Shown here piece after piece: positions 1 through 5,683 of a stretch of 6,300 nucleotides of DNA. The notes beneath the pieces are model-generated. The model saw nothing but the letters and a program-made list of their open reading frames with translations, was not told where the DNA came from and did no database searches. Every line of letters starts with the position of its first letter. Position 1 is the stretch's first letter. The position numbers and the translations under genes are program-made. The DNA lies in the NCBI GenBank assembly GCA_030600725.1, contig JAUVLN010000136.1, positions 1 through 6,300 on the forward strand, in the 5' to 3' direction. The stretch is from Thermoplasmatota archaeon. GTDB taxonomy: Archaea; Thermoplasmatota; Penumbrarchaeia; Penumbrarchaeales; Penumbrarchaeaceae.

Positions 1-201
1 TTCCATAAGGTTTTGGGGGTTGTACTTCTTCAGGTAACCCTTCCAGGCCTCCTTTTCGAGTATGTCGGACCTGCCGTAAAAGGAGACGGGAAGTCTCAAA
101 TTCCCCTCACGCACGATCTCACGCTGGACCTGCCTGAACCGGTAGGGCTTCCTGAGCAGCCGCCCGAGCCATCCCGCCCGTTTTCTCCTTCGAACCCTCA
201 A
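1..201 (-). CDS. Unrecognised basic protein, N-terminal part only (cut by left window edge)
   Basis: An open frame runs on the minus strand from a stop at about 250 to the window edge, with no stop inside and more than 67 codons visible. I placed the start at TTG (199-201) because the G-rich stretch GGTGGTC sits 4 nt upstream and there is no in-frame ATG or GTG between the upstream stop and this codon; an internal GTG near residue 29 is a weaker alternative. The first 25 residues are strongly basic (RVRRRKRAGWLGRLLRKPYR). They are followed by a charged, probably helical stretch and then the segment LPVSFYGRSDILEKEAWKGY. Its codon use (many AGG, CGG, GAG, AAG; G/C third bases) resembles the neighbouring genes, whereas the opposite-strand frame gives a Pro-rich, unconvincing protein. 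I do not recognise the family. The basic start could bind nucleic acid or the ribosome, but that is only a guess from composition. Confidence 0.55.
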   Translation of the reverse strand, partial: MRVRRRKRAGWLGRLLRKPYRFRQVQREIVREGNLRLPVSFYGRSDILEKEAWKGYLKKYNPQNLME

Positions 202-258
202 GTTTGACCACCAACCATACGATCGAAGCCTGGATGACCTTGGATGGACCTACTCTTG

Positions 259-267
259 TTTATATTA
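259..267 (-). promoter_or_regulatory. Possible TATA box for the left-edge gene
   Basis: The minus strand reads TAATATAAA here, an AT-rich island at the very 3' end of the AMP phosphorylase gene in otherwise GC-rich DNA. Archaeal transcription usually starts about 25 nt downstream of the TATA centre. That would put a start near 235-240 and leave a leader of about 35 nt before the TTG start at 201. No clear purine-rich BRE was seen directly upstream. Part of the signal is explained by the coding sequence (the HHII end and its stop codon), so this is tentative. Confidence 0.3.
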
Positions 268-1828
268 TGTGATGGGCATCCCGGGGAACCCTCTCGATCA
301 CCATTCCCTCGATGTAAATGGGATCGAGCTTCTGTGAGACCCTCAGGGCCGTCTGAAGCTTTCTCTTATGGTCGGAATGTACGGTGTACAGGAGGTCGCC
401 CTTCCTCACCTTGTCGCCCTTCTTCTTGTGCAGGTAGATCCCGCCGTATTTTTCGTGCGGACAGCCGGCGGCCCTGCATATCTTCACGATGGATCTGTTG
501 TTGATCGAGGCGATGTACCCGTCCTTTGATGCACGGACCTCATCGACGTATCGGCTCTCCCTCACAACCCCCGAACCGATCTCCTCAAGGTCACATCCCT
601 GGGCCCTTATGATCTCCTTGAACTTCACGAGGGCCTTACCGCTTTTCAGTATCTCCTCCGCCTTCCGCTTACCATCCTCGTGCGTTCCGCCCATCTCGAG
701 GATTATGCCGGCGATCGATAGGGCCTTCTCCACAACACTTGAGGATGGGATATCTCCTTCCAGTACCAGGAGCGCCTCCTTCATCTCGAGTGCCGGGCCG
801 ATGCCCCTTCCGATCGGCTGCCCTCCGTAGGTTATGGCGCACTCGACGTGTATCCCGATGGCGTCGCCGATCTCGATGAAGTCCCTTGCGTACTTGCGTG
901 CCAGGTTCATATCCGGGACCTTTGTATTCTCCCCGGTCGGTATGTCTATCAGAAGGTAATCCGCTCCGACCGCCTTCTTCTTTGCCAGAACGGATGCGAT
1001 CACCTGGGAATAGGGATCTATAGCAAGCGGATACTCGGCCCTGATAATGATATCATCCGCCGGTGCGATATTGACCCCACCCCCCCATGCGATCACGCCA
1101 CCCACGGTCTCGGTGATGTTCTTGATGCTCCACGAGGGCAGCGTTACGTTCGCTATCGTCTCCAGGATATCCGCGGTACCCCCGGCGGAGGATATCGCCC
1201 TGGAGCACGTCTTGGGAATGAGGAGCCCTGCGGCCGCCACGATCGGGACCACGATAAGCGTGATCTTGTTGCCCGGAGCCCCCCCTATCGAGTGGAAGTC
1301 GTAGATGGGTTCCCCATCGATATCGATCACCTCCCCGGTCTTGACGATGCTCATCGTCAGGTCCCTGATCTCCCGGTTGTTCATCGGGTTTATGTAGGTG
1401 GCGGTCACGAAGGCCGCCAGCTCGACGTCCGAGAGGAGATGGTTTGTTATGTCCTCGGTGAGCATCAGGATCTCCTCGGAATCCAGCTCCAAACCCTTCA
1501 TCCTCTTCTTGATGATCTCTATGGACCGGGGCCTCTGGGCAGGTACCATCCTAACTTCCTCACCCCCCTTCACCTTCAGGATACCTCCGCCCCTCTTCAG
1601 CACGCCGATCGAACCGGCACCGACCACGGAGTCCGTCAATTCCACAAGTGCGGTGATGGAGTTGTCGTCCCTGGACACCTTGACCCGATCCAGGGCTCTC
1701 AGGCCGAGTATATGGGCGTCACTGCGGTTCAGGACCACCGTGTAATCGGCCGTCTCCAGATCGATCGTGACGACCTTGAATGTATCCGGAGCTTCCTCAT
1801 CGTCGATCCCGTTTATCTCTTCTTTCAT
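260..1828 (-). CDS. deoA: AMP phosphorylase (nucleoside-monophosphate phosphorylase, thymidine phosphorylase family)
   Basis: Catalyses AMP + phosphate to adenine + ribose-1,5-bisphosphate in the cytosol, the first step of archaeal AMP degradation; known archaeal enzymes also accept CMP and UMP. The protein is 522 aa, close to the roughly 500 aa usual for archaeal AMP phosphorylases and longer than bacterial thymidine phosphorylases because of an N-terminal extra domain (about residues 15-95). The phosphate-binding segment HSIGGAPGNK lies near residues 179-188. The family signature SRAISSAGGTADILE lies at residues 209-223. The C-terminal part (about 425-520) is the usual alpha/beta domain of the family. 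I chose the ATG at 1828, preceded by GGGGGGAG three nt upstream. A GTG at 1846 would add six residues but falls too close to the likely TATA box. The gene follows the ribose-1,5-bisphosphate isomerase gene, the next enzyme of the pathway, which strongly supports AMP phosphorylase over plain thymidine phosphorylase. Confidence 0.93.
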   Translation of the reverse strand: MKEEINGIDDEEAPDTFKVVTIDLETADYTVVLNRSDAHILGLRALDRVKVSRDDNSITALVELTDSVVGAGSIGVLKRGGGILKVKGGEEVRMVPAQRPRSIEIIKKRMKGLELDSEEILMLTEDITNHLLSDVELAAFVTATYINPMNNREIRDLTMSIVKTGEVIDIDGEPIYDFHSIGGAPGNKITLIVVPIVAAAGLLIPKTCSRAISSAGGTADILETIANVTLPSWSIKNITETVGGVIAWGGGVNIAPADDIIIRAEYPLAIDPYSQVIASVLAKKKAVGADYLLIDIPTGENTKVPDMNLARKYARDFIEIGDAIGIHVECAITYGGQPIGRGIGPALEMKEALLVLEGDIPSSSVVEKALSIAGIILEMGGTHEDGKRKAEEILKSGKALVKFKEIIRAQGCDLEEIGSGVVRESRYVDEVRASKDGYIASINNRSIVKICRAAGCPHEKYGGIYLHKKKGDKVRKGDLLYTVHSDHKRKLQTALRVSQKLDPIYIEGMVIERVPRDAHHII

Positions 1829-1831
1829 GAT

Positions 1832-1839
1832 CTCCCCCC
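1832..1839 (-). promoter_or_regulatory. Ribosome binding site deciding the AMP phosphorylase start
   Basis: The minus strand reads GGGGGGAG followed by ATC and then ATG at 1828. This is a strong G-rich Shine-Dalgarno at normal spacing for that ATG. The alternative GTG at 1844-1846 lies upstream of this site and so could not use it, which favours the 522-aa form. Confidence 0.6.
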
Positions 1840-1862
1840 GTTTCACGACATATCAGGGAATG

Positions 1863-1870
1863 TTATATTT
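1863..1870 (-). promoter_or_regulatory. Possible TATA box for AMP phosphorylase
   Basis: The minus strand reads GTAGAAATATAACA around this site, an AT-rich element inside the 63-bp gap between the isomerase stop and the AMP phosphorylase start. A start site about 25 nt downstream would fall near 1838-1842. That gives a leader of about 10-14 nt containing the Shine-Dalgarno. The purines just upstream (GTAGA) could act as a weak BRE. If real, it would let AMP phosphorylase be expressed separately from the upstream genes, in addition to read-through. Confidence 0.38.
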
Positions 1871-1891
1871 CTACGTTTTCATCAGGTGCTG

Positions 1892-2848
1892 TCACAGCCA
1901 TGAGAAATGATCGATCAGCCCGTGAGGAAATATCTCATCCATCAGTATCCCGATCTCTTCCTGCGATATCGGGCCCCTCTCGGTGATCATGGAATCGATG
2001 AAGCGGGCAGGCGTCACGTCGAATACGGGGTTTCTAAGATCCACTCCCTCCATATCCTCCACCTTGAGCGGGTCCGCCACCTCCTCCGGCCCCCGGTCCT
2101 CTATCGTGACGTCCGCACCTGCATAGGCCGTCGGTGAGAACTTGTATGTCTCAGCGCAGGTGTGGAATGATACGGAATTCTCCCCTGCGGATAACGCGAT
2201 CTGGGAGGTTCCGATCTTGTTGATCAGGTCTCCGCATCGGGTTATGGTATCCGCGCCCACCATCACGATGTCCACATCCTTCATGATGTGGTTCACCGCC
2301 GAATCGACGATCATGGTAACGGGGACACCGTTGCGGGCCAGCCACCTCGATGTGATATGCCCCTGCCTCCAGGGCCTCGTTTCCGTGTTGATGACCCTCC
2401 TGACCTTTCCGAGCCTGAACCCTTCGTATATCGCCGAGAGGGCTGCGGAGGAGTTGCAGTGGGTGAGAACGGTAGCATCGTCGGGGATCAAGGCAGCCCC
2501 TTTTCGGCCTATGATCGAAACGAAATCCTCGGAATGGGAGACGAAATCCCTCGATCTTTTAAACACATCCTCCCTCAGCTCCTCCGGGTCATCTAACGAA
2601 ACCATTCCAGAGAGGGTAAGGATGATCGCATTCCTCAGGGATACCGCGGTGGGCCTTGTGGAAAGGAGTGCCGATGCCGCCTCCATGAGGTCGTAGGATA
2701 GGTTTCCGAGGTTCCCCCGGTCGTAATCACTTGCCAGTTCCCCAAGGGCCCGGGAGGCCGCCCTCCCGATCCTGCCCGCACCCCGCACCCTCATACTGAG
2801 TATATCGTCGGCGGTGCGCTCTATGGGTCCCGATCCTTTTCCATCCAT
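1892..2848 (-). CDS. e2b2: Ribose-1,5-bisphosphate isomerase
   Basis: Converts ribose-1,5-bisphosphate, the product of AMP phosphorylase, to ribulose-1,5-bisphosphate, the RubisCO substrate. The protein is 318 aa, the usual length, and belongs to the eIF-2B alpha/beta/delta and methylthioribose-1-phosphate isomerase superfamily. Residues supporting the isomerase call are RNAIILTLSG (72-81), THCNSS with Cys131, the NTETRP segment (154-159), VDSAVNHIM (181-189), and VGADTITRCGDLINKIGT with Asp200 (197-214). Cys131 and Asp200 match the catalytic Cys/Asp pair known from the Thermococcus enzyme in order and almost in number. The ETRP...GHIT and GDLINKIGT segments separate it from translation factor aIF-2B, though that misannotation is common for this family. 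The start is ATG with GGAGGATC upstream. It lies 35 bp after the beta-lactamase-fold gene and just before AMP phosphorylase. Confidence 0.93.
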   Translation of the reverse strand: MDGKGSGPIERTADDILSMRVRGAGRIGRAASRALGELASDYDRGNLGNLSYDLMEAASALLSTRPTAVSLRNAIILTLSGMVSLDDPEELREDVFKRSRDFVSHSEDFVSIIGRKGAALIPDDATVLTHCNSSAALSAIYEGFRLGKVRRVINTETRPWRQGHITSRWLARNGVPVTMIVDSAVNHIMKDVDIVMVGADTITRCGDLINKIGTSQIALSAGENSVSFHTCAETYKFSPTAYAGADVTIEDRGPEEVADPLKVEDMEGVDLRNPVFDVTPARFIDSMITERGPISQEEIGILMDEIFPHGLIDHFSWL

Positions 2849-2871
2849 CTTCGATCCTCCGAAATCTCATT

Positions 2872-2886
2872 TGACCCATGGGGTCA
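2872..2886. repeat. Short perfect inverted repeat over a stop codon
   Basis: TGACCC (2872-2877), a 3-nt centre ATG, then GGGTCA (2881-2886): six-base arms in perfect inverted order. The right arm includes the stop codon of the beta-lactamase-fold gene, and the site lies 24 bp upstream of the isomerase start. It could be a small RNA hairpin or a dimeric-regulator half-site pair. Arms this short also occur by chance. Confidence 0.3.
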
Positions 2887-3600
2887 TTGATCACGGGTGC
2901 TGAACATCTCACCATGGCCGGGGATGATATAATCGCAGTAGATCATCAGGTCCTTCAATGACTTGATGGAGGTCACACGCTCGCGGGCGACCCCCTCCTC
3001 GTCCTCCTTCCTGAAGGCATCCATTATGGATCTGACCTGGGGGTTTTCACCGCTGTCAAGTGCGTATCCGACAATACCAACGATCTTTCCCGCCAGGTGT
3101 TTCGTATCCGGATCCAGAAGCTCCTCTCTTGATGGCAGGTGGACCAGAAGGACCAGCGTACCAGGTGCGGGGAAGGGGAGCCTTACGAGCTTTAGGTATC
3201 GGTCGATCCAGTGATATGGGGTCCCGATCATGACCTTCCTCACCGCTCCCAGGGTCCCCCCCCACTCCTCCTCACGTATATGCTGAAGGGCATTTACGAA
3301 GATACGGTCGTTGCCGTTGAAGTTTGAGTTTGCCCTGGTCGTGACCAGTACATTCACCTTCTCCAGCGGGATCGAGATCTGGCCCATTCTATCCCGGATC
3401 TCCTGTTCCTGATCCTGGGAACCCGAGTCGACGGTCACGGTGTTGTTGGAGGTTTTGATCAGTGTGACGGACGATCTCGATGTGGAGCTCCCCCTCCTGC
3501 CAGAACCAACTATTATCGGCACTATCGACATCTTTCTGGTCCCGAAGTCATCGTCGTACTGCTGAACCATGCCGTCTTCCCCTACGCTTTTTTCGGACAT
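2884..3600 (-). CDS. Metallo-beta-lactamase-fold protein with a degenerate metal site
   Basis: A 238-aa protein whose layout matches the metallo-beta-lactamase fold, nearest in my judgement to MBLAC1-like members. It has an SSVTLIKT strand (43-50), the VTVDSGS loop (55-61) where the family has VDTG, a KVNVLVTT strand (81-88), a GNDRIF helix start (96-101), and a terminal YIIPGHGEMF (224-233). The HxHxDH metal-binding motif expected at 89-94 reads R-A-N-S-N-F, so all four ligand positions are changed. The Asp expected near GIVGDAL is Tyr179, and the usual PGHT-type His around 145-150 is not evident. Only His229 of PGHG remains. The frame is open throughout and the residues around the lost ligands are conserved, so this looks like a maintained pseudoenzyme and not a decayed gene. 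The N-terminal 40 residues are Ser/Arg/Gly-rich, with no signal peptide. The start is ATG with GGGGGTT upstream, 21 bp after the tgtA stop. Substrate or partner is unknown. Confidence 0.75.
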   Translation of the reverse strand: MSEKSVGEDGMVQQYDDDFGTRKMSIVPIIVGSGRRGSSTSRSSVTLIKTSNNTVTVDSGSQDQEQEIRDRMGQISIPLEKVNVLVTTRANSNFNGNDRIFVNALQHIREEEWGGTLGAVRKVMIGTPYHWIDRYLKLVRLPFPAPGTLVLLVHLPSREELLDPDTKHLAGKIVGIVGYALDSGENPQVRSIMDAFRKEDEEGVARERVTSIKSLKDLMIYCDYIIPGHGEMFSTRDQ

Positions 3601-3621
3601 ACTGAACCCCCGTTAAACGAT

Positions 3622-5682
3622 CTATGGACTGAAAGGCTGCGGGGCCTTTTTATCTTTTACCCCCTCCCGCACCTTTACGCCGACTCCTGCCTTTGCCTCC
3701 AGCATCAACCTCGAGGATACTGTGGCTTTCCCGACTGCGAAGAGGTCGCCGTTCTCACCCACGACCAGAACCTCATCTCCGGGTCTGATGTTCTCATCGG
3801 CCGAGCGGACGAACTTGCAGAAGACGTTGTAACCCTGTGCGTTGTACTCCCCCGTCTCATCTTCCACCACCACCCTCCACCCTGATCCGGCACCATGCAG
3901 CCTCCTCGCCCCCTCGATCTTGAGCGTGAACATCCCGTCCTCCGCCCTCAGGGAGAGTAGATGGATCTCCTTTCCGTCAGGTCCCGGAACCATCACATTC
4001 CTTATCTTCCCGGTCCTTCTGGACCGCTTGATGATCAGCCTGGATGCCAGCTCCCTGGTCGTGTCCCAGCTTCCGAAGAGGACCTCGTCGGCCCCTTTCC
4101 CCCCTATAATGCCAAACTGCATCCTGACGATGTTGGCAACCTTGAGGGCCAGGAAAGATGCCTCATTCGCCGCCCCTTCGATCCCGGGTGGGTCATCAAC
4201 GCCCGTCCAGTGGACCATCTCGCCGTTCGACCCCTGTCTAATGGGCTCCATGGAGGAGACGATATCCTCCATCACCTCGTCGGGCAGAGATCCCGGCTGA
4301 GGGAATACGGACTGGGATACGGGATACATGTCCTCGATATCATAAGGTGCGGGGCCCAGCGGGGTTCTGATCACTACCCAATCGCCCGAAGAGGATGCCC
4401 TCTTCAGCACTTCCTCCACCTTTGTGGAATGCACCCTCCCCCAATCGGTCAGGATCATGGTCCTCCCGTGGTCCGGTGTTTGATAATAGGACCCCACGCC
4501 GTCCGTGAACCGCTGAAATTCCGGGCGGCACCGGGAGAGGGTCAGATCCGAGCACATGAACCTCCTGGTGCTTCTGGGAGCCGATTCCTCAAGATACCCT
4601 TTGTGCTGTTCCAACCTCCTCACCGCCGAGTACATGGCGGGGTGATATGAGGCGGATCTCTCCACCATCTCCCAGATTGTACCTTCCTTCAGGGATATCC
4701 TGATCTCGTTCATGATCCCTCTCAGGGACCAGAGGTTGTGTCTCGAGAGGAGTCCGGCCCTCTCCCGCTCGGGCATCTCTTTCAGGTCCGAAGGGTCGTA
4801 TCTCGAACACACCGGACAGGAGCAGGGAAAGGAATCCATATCCCTAAGATGCCTTGTCCTGTCGCGGGTCATATACCTTCCGTCCTGTGCGAACTTGGCA
4901 TATGAGGCGGAGTCGAAGAGATCGCAGCCAAGTGCGGCTGCCAGAGGAAGGACCATCGGGTGCCCCGCCCCGAACAGATGCGTGGGTATCGAAGGCCCCA
5001 GACCCGTTTTCCCGGCCACGATGACGTCGACGAGGTCAGAATATCGATACGACTCCATCAAGGGTACCACGCCCCCGATAGGGGAGTACGCGGCCCCCAT
5101 CTCCCTCACCGAACGGCCCGACAGCTCCCGAAGGTCCATGTGGGCGCCGCCCTGGACCGGGATCGCCAGCTCCATATCCCCCATCACTTCCAGGGATCGG
5201 GACCCCCGATCAAGCGTGATATCAAGATCCTGTTTGGCATCCTCCCACGTGGAGGAGGGGACCGTGAACCTGTCCAGTATCGTTCCGATATCTGAGCCGA
5301 TATCCCTCTGGAATGCAACTATCTCCAAAGGGGTGACGTCCACCTCTTTACCTTTTCCGGACCCGTACATGTACGACTGGAAGGTCCCGGAATCGGTCAT
5401 TATCATCCCATCGTAATCAAGCATTTTATGCAGCCCTTCATCCAGTGCGCGCTCCCTTAATCTATCTCCCCTGCGGATGATGTAGGAATTCGTAATTATG
5501 ATGTCGTGACCGAAGGTCTCCCTCAGCTCCACGGGGGTCACGGCGTTCTCCCCGCCCACGATGTTCGGGTTTACCACGGGCATCAGGTTCGGTGTCTCTA
5601 TCGTCTTCCCCCTGACCGTGAACCTCCCGATCCTCCCCGCAAGGTCGCACTCCCTCACCTCGAATTTGGATATCGTCTCCAT
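3622..5682 (-). CDS. tgtA: Archaeosine tRNA-guanine transglycosylase (TgtA)
   Basis: Exchanges guanine-15 in the D-loop of archaeal tRNAs for preQ0, the first tRNA-level step to archaeosine. Numbering is from ATG at 5682 (686 aa). The catalytic TIM barrel spans about 1-350, with MTDSGTFQ holding Asp97, DIGTILD near 131-137, PIGGVVPLMESYR near 201-213, HLFGAGHP, and LFDSASYA holding the nucleophile Asp257. The zinc site is CxCxxC (Cys287, 289, 292) plus His315. The archaeal middle domains follow, including GPAPYDIEDMYPVSQSVFP and RTGKIRNV...SLRAEDGMFTLKIEGARRL. A PUA domain covers about 597-673, ending in GVKVREGV. It is about 100 aa longer than the Pyrococcus enzyme, mostly in the middle region. 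A GTG at 5691 would add three residues, but it lies inside the likely Shine-Dalgarno AAGGGTGG. The upstream dehydrogenase stop lies 1 nt before the ATG (TGATATG), suggesting translational coupling. Confidence 0.95.
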   Translation of the reverse strand: METISKFEVRECDLAGRIGRFTVRGKTIETPNLMPVVNPNIVGGENAVTPVELRETFGHDIIITNSYIIRRGDRLRERALDEGLHKMLDYDGMIMTDSGTFQSYMYGSGKGKEVDVTPLEIVAFQRDIGSDIGTILDRFTVPSSTWEDAKQDLDITLDRGSRSLEVMGDMELAIPVQGGAHMDLRELSGRSVREMGAAYSPIGGVVPLMESYRYSDLVDVIVAGKTGLGPSIPTHLFGAGHPMVLPLAAALGCDLFDSASYAKFAQDGRYMTRDRTRHLRDMDSFPCSCPVCSRYDPSDLKEMPERERAGLLSRHNLWSLRGIMNEIRISLKEGTIWEMVERSASYHPAMYSAVRRLEQHKGYLEESAPRSTRRFMCSDLTLSRCRPEFQRFTDGVGSYYQTPDHGRTMILTDWGRVHSTKVEEVLKRASSSGDWVVIRTPLGPAPYDIEDMYPVSQSVFPQPGSLPDEVMEDIVSSMEPIRQGSNGEMVHWTGVDDPPGIEGAANEASFLALKVANIVRMQFGIIGGKGADEVLFGSWDTTRELASRLIIKRSRRTGKIRNVMVPGPDGKEIHLLSLRAEDGMFTLKIEGARRLHGAGSGWRVVVEDETGEYNAQGYNVFCKFVRSADENIRPGDEVLVVGENGDLFAVGKATVSSRLMLEAKAGVGVKVREGVKDKKAPQPFSP

Positions 5683-5683
5683 A

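Noticed and set aside
13..207. A 64-codon plus-strand frame at the left edge
   Set aside because: The minus-strand frame over the same bases has codon use like the neighbouring genes, a plausible start with a ribosome binding site, and stays open to the edge. The plus-strand product is Pro-rich and unconvincing.
202..259. Search for a terminator after AMP phosphorylase
   Set aside because: No T-rich run on the minus strand and no convincing hairpin were seen, so no terminator is called.
1078..1086. C-rich run (ACCCCCCCA) in AMP phosphorylase as a possible frame error
   Set aside because: It encodes a Gly-rich WGGGVN segment in frame, and the family sequence carries on after it.
848..1903. 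A 351-codon open frame on the plus strand
   Set aside because: It lies antisense to AMP phosphorylase. Its product is rich in Gly, Asp, Arg and His with no recognisable motif, as expected for a shadow frame in GC-rich DNA.
1892..2848. Translation initiation factor aIF-2B or methylthioribose-1-phosphate isomerase as the product
   Set aside because: The segments around Cys131, ETRP and GDLINKIGT, and the adjacent AMP phosphorylase gene, point to ribose-1,5-bisphosphate isomerase.
3256..3263. A run of eight C (eight G in the coding strand) in the beta-lactamase-fold gene, suspected as a frameshift or sequencing-slip site
   Set aside because: Family-like residues continue in the same frame on both sides (GNDRIF upstream, PGHG downstream), so the frame is intact and the lost metal ligands are not explained by a slip here.
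3641..3660. AT-rich stretch (AAAAGATAAAAA on the minus strand) as a promoter for the beta-lactamase-fold gene
   Set aside because: It is explained by the Lys-rich C-terminal codons of tgtA (KDKK) and has no clear BRE. The 21-bp gap fits an operon without a separate promoter.
3961..5416. Two plus-strand open frames of about 230 codons each (3961-4650 and 4712-5416)
   Set aside because: Both are antisense to tgtA, whose motifs are continuous across the whole span. Neither product resembles a protein family.
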